From positions 1 through 34,943 of the forward strand of contig JAFGVP010000068.1 of assembly GCA_016937945.1 (NCBI GenBank): a DNA stretch of 34,943 bases. The letters are read 5' to 3'. The notes beneath the pieces are model-generated. The model was given only the letters and a program-made list of their open reading frames with translations, was not told the origin of the DNA and did not search any database. The translations under genes and the position numbers were made by a program. Positions 1 through 8,206 of this stretch are shown piece by piece (position 1 is the first letter of the stretch; every line of letters begins with the position of its first letter). The DNA comes from Pontiellaceae bacterium. Its GTDB lineage: Bacteria; Verrucomicrobiota; Kiritimatiellia; Kiritimatiellales; Pontiellaceae.

Positions 1-321
1 AGGAGGGAGGAATCAAAGAACAACCGGAGTTATGCACTATAACTAAAACTGACCACCGAGTGGTTTAAAGGGTGAGTCCACTTCTGAGTCGGTCAAGAAA
101 GTAAGAATAAAATATAATTAAACTTAGCAAGTGATATGCGTGTTTTGTTGTCCGTCCTCCGGTAGATTCCATTCGGGGCGGGGAATGGGTGTATGACCTT
201 TGATTTTAGGTGGATAGGGAGTGTGTTCGTGCAAAAAACCTGTACTTGACCAATGCGAGCAACCCCCATAGACTACGCGCTCATTTTTTTGAGAGAAGCT
301 GTCTAAAGGAGCATTCAGTAT
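1..321. other. Leader region without a convincing gene
   Basis: I see no supportable gene here. A short minus-strand reading frame at 124-366 overlaps the start of the next gene and has no recognisable domain. There is an isolated TATAAT at 113-118 without a good -35 partner. A better promoter candidate lies at 246-274 and is listed separately. Confidence 0.5.
246..274 (+). promoter_or_regulatory. Putative sigma-70 promoter of the HAD-like gene
   Basis: TTGACC at 246-251 matches five of six bases of the -35 consensus. TAGACT at 269-274 matches four of six of the -10 consensus. The spacer is exactly 17 nt. The start codon follows at 322, with AAGGAG at 306-311 as ribosome binding site. The call rests on consensus match and placement only. 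Confidence 0.45.
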
Positions 322-1023
322 ATGAGTAATGTAGAGAAAACGGAAAAAAAGACCCGCGCCACCCATGCGTTGATTTTTGAGCTGGAGTATGTGGCCGCCA
401 AGACCCGTGCGGTGGAATACGAAGCAATCAAGAGCGCTGTTTCAACCAAGGGTGTTGAGCTGACTCCGGTACTGTTTTCCCGTTCCGGCATGTCCCCGAT
501 CCATCGCGCCGCGATCACGGATGTTCTGACGCTGGCCGGCAAGAAGGCGGATGCCATTGAAAAGGCTGTGGGCGAAGTTGATAAGTCTGTGGCGGACTAC
601 TGCGAAAACCAGGCAGTACTGGACAAGGGGCTTGAAAAGCTCATCAAAGCGACCATGGAACGCGGAATTCCGGTGATCACCTTTACCGCCCTGCCGCAGA
701 ATCTGGCTGAAAAGCTGATGGCTCGCACCGGTCTGGACAAGCTGGGTGTGGAACTTGTCGTGCCGGAAGAGGTGAAGGAATCCTTCCCGCGTGCCGATGA
801 CTGGCTGAAGATGCTCAAGCAGTGCAACAAGGAGCATGTGACGCTGGTGGCCGTAGTTTCCTCTCAGGTTGCCTGCAAGGGGGCTCTCACTGCCGGTGCC
901 GCCTGCATTGTGGTTCCGGATGCCTATACCTCTTTCCAGGATTTCGGCGGAGCTATGATGGTGCTTGATTCGCTGGAAGATGAAAAGCCGGACACCATTC
1001 TCGATATGACGCTTCGCATGTAA
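322..1023 (+). CDS. HAD-superfamily-like protein, probable pseudoenzyme
   Basis: The 233-residue protein follows the layout of beta-phosphoglucomutase-type HAD hydrolases: an N-terminal strand (HALIF, residues 15-19), a helical cap (about 25-110), a second strand with threonines (VITFT, 118-122), a lysine-containing helix (about 160-168) and a last strand followed by a GALTAGA helix (about 187-194). The residues that define the enzyme are changed. The catalytic DxD is E20-L-E22, and the acidic pair of motif IV is S180-S181. Loss of the nucleophilic aspartate makes ordinary phosphatase or mutase chemistry unlikely, so I infer a binding, structural or regulatory role. The start is the ATG at 322, with AAGGAG ten bases upstream. 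It is monocistronic: a strong terminator follows directly. The HAD assignment comes from motif layout, not a database search. Confidence 0.6.
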   Translation: MSNVEKTEKKTRATHALIFELEYVAAKTRAVEYEAIKSAVSTKGVELTPVLFSRSGMSPIHRAAITDVLTLAGKKADAIEKAVGEVDKSVADYCENQAVLDKGLEKLIKATMERGIPVITFTALPQNLAEKLMARTGLDKLGVELVVPEEVKESFPRADDWLKMLKQCNKEHVTLVAVVSSQVACKGALTAGAACIVVPDAYTSFQDFGGAMMVLDSLEDEKPDTILDMTLRM

Positions 1024-1040
1024 TCGATTGTCTGGTTTGC

Positions 1041-1072
1041 AAAAGGCGTCCCGTTGCGGACGCCTTTTTTTT
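1041..1072 (+). terminator. Rho-independent terminator
   Basis: A perfect 7-bp stem, GGCGTCC (1045-1051) with GGACGCC (1058-1064), has a 6-nt loop and is followed by eight T residues (1065-1072). It lies 17 bases after the stop codon of the HAD-like gene and before mazG, so it should separate the two transcripts. Confidence 0.9.
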
Positions 1073-1094
1073 AATAAAAGAACAGGAGCAGATC

Positions 1095-1895
1095 ATGTCC
1101 AAAGCGGGTGAATCAATGGAACGGTTGCTTGAGGTGATGCGCAGGCTTCGCGCGCCGGATGGCTGTCCGTGGGACAGGGAACAGACGCATGAATCGCTGA
1201 AATCGGATTTGATTGAGGAAGCCTACGAAGTCATTGATGCGATTGAAGGCGGTAATGTTTCACATCTCGAAGAAGAGCTGGGCGATCTGTTGCTTCAGGT
1301 TGTTTTTCATTCACAGATCAGTCGCGAAAACGGGAGTTTTGAGTTTTCGGATGTCGCCGAAGGCATTATTCAGAAACTGGAGCGCCGCCATCCGCACGTA
1401 TTCGGCGAAGTTGATGTTTCCGGAACCGGCGAGGTGCTTCAGAACTGGGACGCGATCAAGAAAGCCGAAAAAGCGGAAGCGGGGAAACCGGCCTCGATTG
1501 TTTCCGGCATTCCCAAACATCTTCCGGCGCTGCAGAAGGCGCATCAGATTCAGAAACGTGCCGCGCGCGCCGGATTTGACTGGAAACACATCGATGACGT
1601 TTTCGCCAAGCTGCATGAAGAGATTGATGAACTCAAGGAAGCCATCAATCGGAATCATGAACCGGATATCCGTGCTGAGCTGGGAGATCTGTTGTTTTCA
1701 GTGGTCAATGTCAGCCGTTTTCTCGGACATAACCCCGAGGAACTGTTGAATCACAACGTCAAAAAATTCGTGCGTCGTTTCCAGCGGGTTGAGGAGCTCG
1801 TTCATGCTTCCGGCAGGGATTTTAAAGCCTATTCGCTCGATGAGCTCGATGCTTTCTGGGATCAGGCAAAGCAGGAAGAGCGGGGACTTTTCTAG
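1095..1895 (+). CDS. mazG: Nucleoside triphosphate pyrophosphohydrolase MazG
   Basis: The 266-residue protein has the usual length and two-domain layout of MazG, which hydrolyses NTPs and dNTPs to the monophosphate and pyrophosphate in the cytoplasm. The N-terminal repeat opens with the conserved RAPDGCPWDREQTHESL stretch. It carries the metal-binding acidic helices EEAYEV and EEELGDLLLQ. The C-terminal repeat has FDW, EEIDEL and AELGDLLFSVVN in equivalent places. The ATG at 1095 is preceded by AGGAG at 1084-1088, ideal spacing. The gene sits just after a terminator and ends 11 bases before a convergent gene. House-cleaning of aberrant nucleotides is the family role. No promoter is obvious in the short gap upstream. 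Confidence 0.95.
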   Translation: MSKAGESMERLLEVMRRLRAPDGCPWDREQTHESLKSDLIEEAYEVIDAIEGGNVSHLEEELGDLLLQVVFHSQISRENGSFEFSDVAEGIIQKLERRHPHVFGEVDVSGTGEVLQNWDAIKKAEKAEAGKPASIVSGIPKHLPALQKAHQIQKRAARAGFDWKHIDDVFAKLHEEIDELKEAINRNHEPDIRAELGDLLFSVVNVSRFLGHNPEELLNHNVKKFVRRFQRVEELVHASGRDFKAYSLDELDAFWDQAKQEERGLF

Positions 1896-1906
1896 GTCTA
1901 CCCCGC

Positions 1907-2620
1907 TTACTGTCGCCAGATTTTGAGTGCGCTGACGGCTCCAAAGAAATCGGATGAATTGATTCCGGAAATATTCTGCAGAATCACCGGAAGCTCTTTG
2001 TGTGCTCCCAAGTGAATCGGCATCTCCTCTCCATTCAGCGGAGCGTCCAGCGTAACGATTGCGGCGCGTTTCCGGTTGATCGTGAGGAAGGCCATATCTT
2101 TCATAATCCTCAATTCGACGGTGCAGAGCTGGGTGCGGCAGTCTGTAATGCCCGATGCACGATCCTCTTTGAGAATCATGGAGCAATTACCGGTTCGGAC
2201 CACGGCGCGCGGAGATCCGTCTTTAAGATAGATCGCATACCCGAACTCATCATTGCATTGCGATAGAACCATGCCGTTGCCGCCTTCCGGATAGGCTCCG
2301 AGCTGAACGGTTACAATCCATTCGCTTCCATCGGGCTGAATCAGGGAACTGTGTGGAATATCGAGCCCTTCGCCGGGCATGAATACCAGCATGTTTTCGC
2401 CCAGTAACTCCTGAATAGTCAGGTCCCCATGGGGAACGTACAGGGGAAAGAACGCCCGATTGGGGATCAGTCCCTGTTCGCTGTGCTGGAAATCCAGATT
2501 CAGCATCAATCCTTTAGGAAGTGATGATCCTTTGCCGGCCACGGCCTGCTGACCGCTTCCATAGAGGACGCATCCCGTGAAAATGCAGCGAAAGATAAAA
2601 CTGAAAACGGTTCTTTTCAT
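1907..2620 (-). CDS. Secreted LamG/concanavalin-like domain protein
   Basis: The 237-residue protein starts with a basic stretch (MKR), a hydrophobic segment and a plausible signal peptidase I site after AVA (about residue 28). An FTGC at about residue 17 is a weak lipobox alternative. The rest reads as a beta-sandwich of the LamG/concanavalin-A type, with alternating strands such as EWIVTVQLGAY, GYAIYLKDGSPRAVV and a terminal FFGAVSALKIWRQ. That pattern, especially the closing phrase, is typical of LamG domains, which bind carbohydrate or protein outside the cell. The gene begins 6 bases after rmlC with no clear Shine-Dalgarno, so it is probably translationally coupled as the last gene of the dTDP-rhamnose operon. 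The specific ligand and function are unknown. Confidence 0.65.
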   Translation of the reverse strand: MKRTVFSFIFRCIFTGCVLYGSGQQAVAGKGSSLPKGLMLNLDFQHSEQGLIPNRAFFPLYVPHGDLTIQELLGENMLVFMPGEGLDIPHSSLIQPDGSEWIVTVQLGAYPEGGNGMVLSQCNDEFGYAIYLKDGSPRAVVRTGNCSMILKEDRASGITDCRTQLCTVELRIMKDMAFLTINRKRAAIVTLDAPLNGEEMPIHLGAHKELPVILQNISGINSSDFFGAVSALKIWRQ

Positions 2621-2626
2621 GACGAT

Positions 2627-3178
2627 TTAAAATAGATGGTTAGGAGTAAGATCGTTCAATAACGGGGCGGCATTGTCTTTATCTGATATATTCGGCGAGA
2701 TTATCGAATCCGGCCATTCAATCGCGATATCCGGATCATTCCAGCGGATACCATATTCATCTCCCGGAGTGTAGTAATCCCCGCATTTATAGGTCAGGTC
2801 GACCGTCTCGCTCAGTACGCAGAAACCATGGGCAAAGCCTTCGGGAACAAAAAGCTGTTCCCCGGTTTCGTCAGACAGGGTTGCCCCGACCCACTGTCCG
2901 AACGTCGGGGATGCTTGGCGTATATCAACGACCACATCATAAATTTCTCCGCGCAGAACACTGACCAGCTTTGCCTGAGGATGTTTCAGCTGATAGTGGA
3001 GTCCGCGGACGACACCGTGCGATGACCGAGACCAGTTGTCCTGAACGAAGCGGGTTGTAATACCGGTTGCAGCATATTCATCATATCGATAGCTCTGCTG
3101 GAAAAATCCACGGGCGTCATCAAATCGCCTAGGTCTAATCAGTTTGACATCCGGGATTGAGAGATTGATTACTTCCAT
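2627..3178 (-). CDS. rfbC: dTDP-4-dehydrorhamnose 3,5-epimerase RmlC
   Basis: The 183-residue cupin has the expected length and signatures of RmlC. These are [12 protein letters not shown] near the N-terminus, the substrate-binding VRGLHYQ with the catalytic-base histidine, [10 protein letters not shown], and [16 protein letters not shown] near the C-terminus. It epimerises C3 and C5 of dTDP-4-keto-6-deoxyglucose, the third step of dTDP-L-rhamnose synthesis in the cytoplasm. The start overlaps the end of rmlA by 10 bases (3169-3178), and the LamG-like gene follows 6 bases after the stop. The four rml genes are thus all present and translationally coupled. Confidence 0.97.
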   Translation of the reverse strand: MEVINLSIPDVKLIRPRRFDDARGFFQQSYRYDEYAATGITTRFVQDNWSRSSHGVVRGLHYQLKHPQAKLVSVLRGEIYDVVVDIRQASPTFGQWVGATLSDETGEQLFVPEGFAHGFCVLSETVDLTYKCGDYYTPGDEYGIRWNDPDIAIEWPDSIISPNISDKDNAAPLLNDLTPNHLF

Positions 3179-4050
3179 TCGTTCTTCTCCGATGCAATCT
3201 GCAGCAGATATCTGCCGTAATCATTTTTCGCCATCGATTCGCCCAGTCGGATAAGCTGCTGCCTGTCAATGTAGCCCCGTCGGAACGCAATCTCTTCGAT
3301 GCAGGCAATTTTAAAACCCTGTCGTTTTTCAATGGTTTCGACATAGTTGGCGGCTTCGTGCATGGAATCATGTGTGCCGGTATCCAGCCATGCAAAGCCG
3401 CGTCCCAGGTTCTGGACGTTGAGTTCTCCCCAGTCGAGATACTGCTTGTTTACGTCGGTGATCTCCAACTCGCCGCGGGCGGATGGTTTCATCTTTGTTG
3501 CAATGTCGATCACGCGGTTGTCGTAGAAATAGAGTCCGGGAATGGCATAATTCGATTTAGGTTGCGCCGGCTTTTCCTCAAGGGAAAGCGCTTTGCCATC
3601 TGCATCGAATTCAACAATTCCGTAACGTTCTGGATCCCTGACCGGATAGGCAAAAATGGTGGCTCCTTGTTTTCTTGATGCGGCCTCCTTCAGCATTCCG
3701 GGGAAGCCGTATCCGTAAAAAATATTATCGCCAAGTACCATGGCAACGTTGTCGCTGCCAATAAAATCCCTGCCGATGACGAATGCCTGGGCCAGGCCGT
3801 CCGGGCTGGGTTGTTCTGCATAGCTGAAGCGGATGCCGATTTCACTTCCATCGCCGAGCAATCGTTCGAATAACGGGAGATCGTGCGGCGTGCTGATGAT
3901 CAGAATGTCACGGATCCCTGCCAGCATAAGTACAGACAGCGGATAGTAGATCATCGGCTTGTCATACACGGGCAGCATCTGTTTGCTGATCACCTTTGTC
4001 AGCGGATGAAGTCGCGTACCTGATCCACCTGCTAATATGATGCCCTTCAT
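3169..4050 (-). CDS. rfbA: Glucose-1-phosphate thymidylyltransferase RmlA
   Basis: The protein is 293 residues from the chosen start, the usual RmlA size. It opens with [18 protein letters not shown], the nucleotide-binding loop, and continues with [35 protein letters not shown] and LDTGTHDSM. It couples glucose-1-phosphate to dTTP to give dTDP-glucose. The frame stays open upstream to 4125. The ATG at 4050 was chosen because the conserved N-terminus begins exactly there and because it makes an ATGA overlap with the rmlB stop codon (4047-4050). Confidence 0.97.
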   Translation of the reverse strand: MKGIILAGGSGTRLHPLTKVISKQMLPVYDKPMIYYPLSVLMLAGIRDILIISTPHDLPLFERLLGDGSEIGIRFSYAEQPSPDGLAQAFVIGRDFIGSDNVAMVLGDNIFYGYGFPGMLKEAASRKQGATIFAYPVRDPERYGIVEFDADGKALSLEEKPAQPKSNYAIPGLYFYDNRVIDIATKMKPSARGELEITDVNKQYLDWGELNVQNLGRGFAWLDTGTHDSMHEAANYVETIEKRQGFKIACIEEIAFRRGYIDRQQLIRLGESMAKNDYGRYLLQIASEKNEWK

Positions 4051-5120
4051 TGTTTTCCTCCCGGTTGTTTCGAGCTGCCGAGCCGTTCTCCGGAATATCT
4101 CGCCTCGCGGATGGGTTCCCACCACCAGTTGTTTTCAAGATACCACTGAACCGTCTTCCGGATGCCGGTATCAAAGTTTTCCCCTGCCTTCCAGCCCAGT
4201 TCTGTTTCGAGCTTGGTGGCATCGATGGCATAGCGCCGATCATGGCCGGGGCGATCGGTTACAAAGGTGATGAGATCTTGATAGGAGCCGGAGCCACGCG
4301 GGCGCAGTTCATCAAGGACACCGCAAATCGTCTGGACGACTTCCAGATTGGTACGCTCGTTGCGACCGCCTACATTATAAGTTTCTCCAACCCGGCCGGA
4401 TTCCACCACGGTGACCAACGCCTTCGCATGATCCTCGACATACAGCCAGTCGCGGATGTTGTCGCCTTTTCCATAGATCGGAAGCGGTTTTTCTTCCAGA
4501 GCGTTGAGGATCACCAGTGGAATCAGTTTTTCAGGGAAGTGATAGGGGCCATAGTTGTTTGAGCAGTTGGTGATCACGACCGGCAGTCCGTAGGTGTGGT
4601 GCCATGCCATCACAAGGTGGTCGCTCGATGCCTTACTGGCGGAGTAGGGAGAGCGGGGATCATAGGGTGTCGTTTCCTCGAAGAGACCTGTTTCGTCCAA
4701 TGATCCGTAGACTTCGTCTGTTGAAATGTGATGAAAGCGGAATCCGGCTTTGCGCGGTTCCGGCAGGTTGTTCCAGTATTCTCTTGAGCATTCCAAAAGG
4801 GTGTAGGTTCCTACTATGTTGGTTTCAATAAATGCAGCGGGGCCATCGATAGAGCGGTCGACATGCGATTCGGCCGCCAGGTGCATGATTGCATCCGGCT
4901 GGTATTCATTCAGCAGTTCGGCAATTCGACTGCGATCGCAGATATCCTCCTGTGCAAAATGATATAGGCCGTTAGATTCGATATCCCGCAGCGATTCGGG
5001 CACGCCGGCGTAGGTCAGCTTGTCCACGTTCAGGACTTCCACGCCTTTTTCCCCGACCAGATAGCGGCAAACCGCTGAACCGATAAAACCGGCACCGCCG
5101 GTTACCATCACTTTATTCAT
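4047..5120 (-). CDS. rfbB: dTDP-glucose 4,6-dehydratase RmlB
   Basis: This is a 357-residue extended short-chain dehydrogenase. The Rossmann motif [10 protein letters not shown] sits at residues 8-17. The active-site region has STDEVYGS and the YSASK catalytic Tyr/Lys pair. [17 protein letters not shown] and [13 protein letters not shown] complete the RmlB signature. It converts dTDP-glucose to dTDP-4-keto-6-deoxyglucose using bound NAD. That product is the branch point for rhamnose (RmlC/RmlD) and probably for the 3-aminosugar enzymes at 11481-13486. It overlaps both neighbours by the ATGA pattern. Confidence 0.97.
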   Translation of the reverse strand: MNKVMVTGGAGFIGSAVCRYLVGEKGVEVLNVDKLTYAGVPESLRDIESNGLYHFAQEDICDRSRIAELLNEYQPDAIMHLAAESHVDRSIDGPAAFIETNIVGTYTLLECSREYWNNLPEPRKAGFRFHHISTDEVYGSLDETGLFEETTPYDPRSPYSASKASSDHLVMAWHHTYGLPVVITNCSNNYGPYHFPEKLIPLVILNALEEKPLPIYGKGDNIRDWLYVEDHAKALVTVVESGRVGETYNVGGRNERTNLEVVQTICGVLDELRPRGSGSYQDLITFVTDRPGHDRRYAIDATKLETELGWKAGENFDTGIRKTVQWYLENNWWWEPIREARYSGERLGSSKQPGGKQ

Positions 5121-5998
5121 AGTACACCTTCAAATTCCTGTCTCAGGGCATCTCCATGCCGCTGGATAAACTGCTCAAGTTCTACCTGCCAGTCCTGAAA
5201 TACGTTAATTTTATTCTCTTTCAGCCGGGTATTCTCAAGGATCGAGTTCGCCGGCCGCTGTGCGGCAGTCGGATACTCACTGGTGGAGCAGGGCACCACG
5301 GTATGCGGAACCTCCATGGCCGAGAGAAAGGTTTCCGCCAACTCAAACCATGAACAGAAGCCTTCCGATGTCGCATGAAAGATTCCGAACGCCTCATGGG
5401 CAATAACCTGCTTAATCTGCCGGGCAAGAGTCCGTGACCAGGTCGGCGATCCAAGCTGATCACTCACAACCCGCAAAGGATTTTCAGGATTTTTCAGTGC
5501 CAGCCTCAACATTGTTTTAAGAAAATTCCTGCCGGATGCCCCATAGAGCCAGGCCGTTCGCAGGATGGCGTAGCGGTCAGTTGCAGCCGCAATCGCCTGT
5601 TCCCCCGCCAGCTTGGAGCGGCCGTATTCTGAAACCGGGCCGGTGGCATCCGCTTCCGTCAGAGCTTCCGGAGGTGGTTTGTTTCCGGCAAATACATAAT
5701 CGGTGGACACATGAACCAGATACGCCTGATTGCGGTGGGTCCATTCCGCCATCCATTCAGGGGCCTCGGCATTAATGGCCCAGCACGATGGGTCTGTTTC
5801 ACAGGCATCCACTCCGGTATGAGCGGCGCAGTTTACGATTACGTCCGGCGCCATTGAATCCAGATAAGCAATGCACTCTTTCCTGAACAGGAGGTTGAAC
5901 TGCATTACATCTACTCCGGTAACATCTCCCAAGTCCGTAAGGATTTCTCGGCAGTCGTTTCCCAATTGTCCGTTTGCGCCTGTAATCAGTATTTTCAT
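5117..5998 (-). CDS. rfbD: dTDP-4-dehydrorhamnose reductase RmlD
   Basis: The 293-residue reductase has the N-terminal [10 protein letters not shown] nucleotide-binding loop, [13 protein letters not shown], the VSTDYVFAG strand and the catalytic YGRSKLAGE motif. It reduces dTDP-4-keto-L-rhamnose to dTDP-L-rhamnose, the last step. It is the first gene of the rml operon on this strand (order D-B-A-C) and overlaps rmlB by 4 bases at 5117-5120. Its promoter should lie in the divergent gap 5999-6212. Confidence 0.96.
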   Translation of the reverse strand: MKILITGANGQLGNDCREILTDLGDVTGVDVMQFNLLFRKECIAYLDSMAPDVIVNCAAHTGVDACETDPSCWAINAEAPEWMAEWTHRNQAYLVHVSTDYVFAGNKPPPEALTEADATGPVSEYGRSKLAGEQAIAAATDRYAILRTAWLYGASGRNFLKTMLRLALKNPENPLRVVSDQLGSPTWSRTLARQIKQVIAHEAFGIFHATSEGFCSWFELAETFLSAMEVPHTVVPCSTSEYPTAAQRPANSILENTRLKENKINVFQDWQVELEQFIQRHGDALRQEFEGVL

Positions 5999-6212
5999 GG
6001 CAGTGTGTTCCCGTCTCCCGTACTCCTTTTGGCGGCACCGGAATGGAACCTACCTAATTCATCGTGAAATGTTGATTAAATATTGCCGGCGGTTTCCAAA
6101 TGAAATGCCTTCGTTTTCACAGAAATCGCAAGTTGATTTCCTCCGGATAAGACGACCATACTCAGCGGCTGTAGTGTGCTCTTGTTTCGAGGGCGGAAGC
6201 GTGTGTCGCTAA
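5999..6212. promoter_or_regulatory. Divergent intergenic region between rml operon and aminotransferase
   Basis: This 214-bp gap must drive rmlD leftward and the aminotransferase rightward. The best rightward candidate is a TTGATT near 6132, 18 nt before CATACT, which is only a fair match. I see no JUMPstart/ops-like element and no strong leftward promoter by eye. Confidence 0.3.
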
Positions 6213-7343
6213 GTGGATAAATATATGCAGTTCGAAGAGGTACTACATGTGGGAGCTCCGAACATCGGAGGCCGTGAGGAATTTCATCGTCTGATCGATG
6301 AAATGTTCGATCGTCGTTGGCTGACGAACCACGGAATGCTGGTGCAGGAGTTTGAGTCGCGTCTGGCAGACTATCTTGGGGTGAAACACTGCATCACCCT
6401 TTGTAATGGGACCACCGGGTTGGAGCTGGCAATACGGGCGCTGGATCTCTCCGGTGAGGTCATCGTTCCTTCTTTCACTTTTATTGCCACCGCACATGCC
6501 CTGAAATGGCAGGAAATCACGCCGGTCTTCTGCGATATTGATCGTTGTAGCTACACCCTTGATCCCGATGTGGTTGAACGGCGCATCACTGCTGAAACCA
6601 CCGGAATTCTTGGAGTTCATCTCTACGGGCGTCCCTGTGAGATCGATCGACTGCAGTCCGTTGCAGACCGGTATGACCTGAAGCTGCTGTTCGATGCCGC
6701 TCATGCCTTCGGCTGCTCGCATGGCGGTCGTATGATCGGGAATTTCGGCCGTTGTGAGGTATTCAGCTTTCACGCCACCAAGGTGTTTAACACGTTTGAA
6801 GGCGGGGCAATCACAACCAATGACGATCAGTTGGCACAGCGCATCCGGCTCATGCTTAATTTTGGTTTTGCAGAATATGATAAGGTCGTTTATCTGGGAA
6901 CAAACGGCAAGATGAGTGAAGTCTGCGCCGCCATGGGCCTGGTCAACCTGAATGAACTTGAACGCTTTATTGCAGTCAATCGAATGAACTATGAACAGTA
7001 TCGTGTCGGGCTGGAATCGATCAATGGGCTGGAGCTCATGCCATACCAGACATCGGAGCGGTGCAACTGGCAGTATATTGTGGTGGAGGTGCGAGATGCT
7101 TACTCAAAATCCCGGGACGAGCTGATAGACGTGCTTCATTCCACCGGCATTCTGGCTCGCCGATATTTCTGGCCCGGTTGTCATCGCATGGAGCCCTATT
7201 GTTCCCTGCAGCCGGATGCCGGGCAGTTTCTTCCTGTGACCGATCACGTTGCTGAACGCCTGCTTGTGCTCCCGAATGGAACTGCAACCAGTTCGTCGGC
7301 CATTAATCGAATCATCGGCGTATTGCGGGTCGCTGGAGGCTAA
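6213..7343 (+). CDS. DegT/DnrJ/EryC1/StrS-family sugar aminotransferase
   Basis: The 376-residue protein is a PLP-dependent nucleotide-sugar aminotransferase. NGTTGLELAI binds the cofactor phosphate. D161 in DAAHAFG contacts the pyridine nitrogen. K190 in SFHATKVFNTFEGGA is the Schiff-base lysine, and VHLYGRPCEID is also typical. The substrate is probably a dTDP-4-keto-6-deoxy sugar from RmlA/RmlB; the motif style resembles 4-aminotransferases of the VioA type, but this is inference. The reading frame opens at GTG 6213. An ATG at 6225 is an alternative, and neither has a good Shine-Dalgarno. It stands alone on the plus strand between two minus-strand operons and ends in a 4-base convergent overlap with the next gene. 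Confidence 0.9.
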   Translation: MDKYMQFEEVLHVGAPNIGGREEFHRLIDEMFDRRWLTNHGMLVQEFESRLADYLGVKHCITLCNGTTGLELAIRALDLSGEVIVPSFTFIATAHALKWQEITPVFCDIDRCSYTLDPDVVERRITAETTGILGVHLYGRPCEIDRLQSVADRYDLKLLFDAAHAFGCSHGGRMIGNFGRCEVFSFHATKVFNTFEGGAITTNDDQLAQRIRLMLNFGFAEYDKVVYLGTNGKMSEVCAAMGLVNLNELERFIAVNRMNYEQYRVGLESINGLELMPYQTSERCNWQYIVVEVRDAYSKSRDELIDVLHSTGILARRYFWPGCHRMEPYCSLQPDAGQFLPVTDHVAERLLVLPNGTATSSSAINRIIGVLRVAGG

Positions 7344-8191
7344 GCGGTATCCGCCGTATAAGAGGTCTTGTGTCCGGGTCTTTCCTGTGGACTTCCATCC
7401 GGAAGGAACGCTTTTTCTCCGGCAATGAAGGCCCGGGCTCCCTGTGCCTGGGCTTTGTATTTTATTCGTTTACGGCTGTCGGTTGAAATTATCGATTTCC
7501 AGCGGTAGAGGCGGTATTGGCGTTTTGGACTGCGTTTTCCTTCGCCAAGTCCTCGTTTATCGAAGTAGTAGCAGCGCGACCAGCCGTAGTGCCAGTTTTT
7601 CATCCACTCGATCGCTGAACTGGGCGTTGAGGCCTGCCCCAGCATGTGTTGGAACAGGACATCCGGGCAGAACCTGATCTCTCCTCCGGCATCCCTGATG
7701 CGTGAGCATAAATCAGTCTCCTCGAAGAACAGGAAGATGTTTTCATCAAACAACCCGATTTCCCGAAGCTTTTTCATGTTAAACAGCATGGCACAGCCGC
7801 TGATCCACTCCGCCGATTCAGGGGGCGACTGTACAACATCCTGTTCCTGTGATGCCGGTCCCCACGCAATGGCATTCGCTGTATCTGAACGTGCATGATT
7901 CAGCAGTCTCTCGATCGACTCGGGCGTCGCCGTCAGGTCCGGATTGAGCAGCAGGCCGTATTCTGTTTTCACCTGGTTCAGCCCGACATTTGCTGCGCGC
8001 CCGTAGCCGATATTCTTCGGTAGCGATATGATCGTCGCCTGAGGGAAGCGGTTGAGCAGAGTCGTCGCGCTTCCATCGGTGCTCGCATTGTCAATGATGA
8101 TAAACGGATATGCTTTTGAGTCGATCAGCGGTCCGAGACAGTGAGAAAGAATCTGGCTGCTGTTGTATGAGATGGTAATGATGGTGAGCAT
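7340..8191 (-). CDS. Family 2 glycosyltransferase
   Basis: This is a 283-residue GT-A enzyme of the rhamnosyltransferase-like GT2 type. The N-terminal TIITISYNSS strand is followed by IIDNASTDGS, GYGRAANVGL and LLLNPD (metal-binding position). ISGCAMLFNMKKLREIGLFDENIFLFFEETDLCSRI is the usual GT2 C-terminal signature. No membrane segments are evident, so it is cytoplasmic or peripheral. It is the last gene of the long minus-strand operon, 15 bases after the MBOAT gene. Donor and acceptor cannot be read from sequence, though the neighbouring rml genes make rhamnose a reasonable guess. Confidence 0.9.
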   Translation of the reverse strand: MLTIITISYNSSQILSHCLGPLIDSKAYPFIIIDNASTDGSATTLLNRFPQATIISLPKNIGYGRAANVGLNQVKTEYGLLLNPDLTATPESIERLLNHARSDTANAIAWGPASQEQDVVQSPPESAEWISGCAMLFNMKKLREIGLFDENIFLFFEETDLCSRIRDAGGEIRFCPDVLFQHMLGQASTPSSAIEWMKNWHYGWSRCYYFDKRGLGEGKRSPKRQYRLYRWKSIISTDSRKRIKYKAQAQGARAFIAGEKAFLPDGSPQERPGHKTSYTADTA

Positions 8192-8206
8192 GATCTTCCT
8201 GACTGG

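Noticed and set aside
124-366. 80-residue minus-strand ORF upstream of the HAD-like gene
   Set aside because: It has no domain, no ribosome binding site that I can see, and overlaps the start and promoter of a better-supported gene.
1213-1749. 178-residue ORF in another frame inside mazG
   Set aside because: It is rich in R, K, C and F with no motif and is a frame shadow of mazG.
5871-6212. 113-residue plus-strand ORF ending just before the aminotransferase
   Set aside because: Its first third is antisense to rmlD and the rest is low-quality intergenic translation; the abutting stop appears coincidental.
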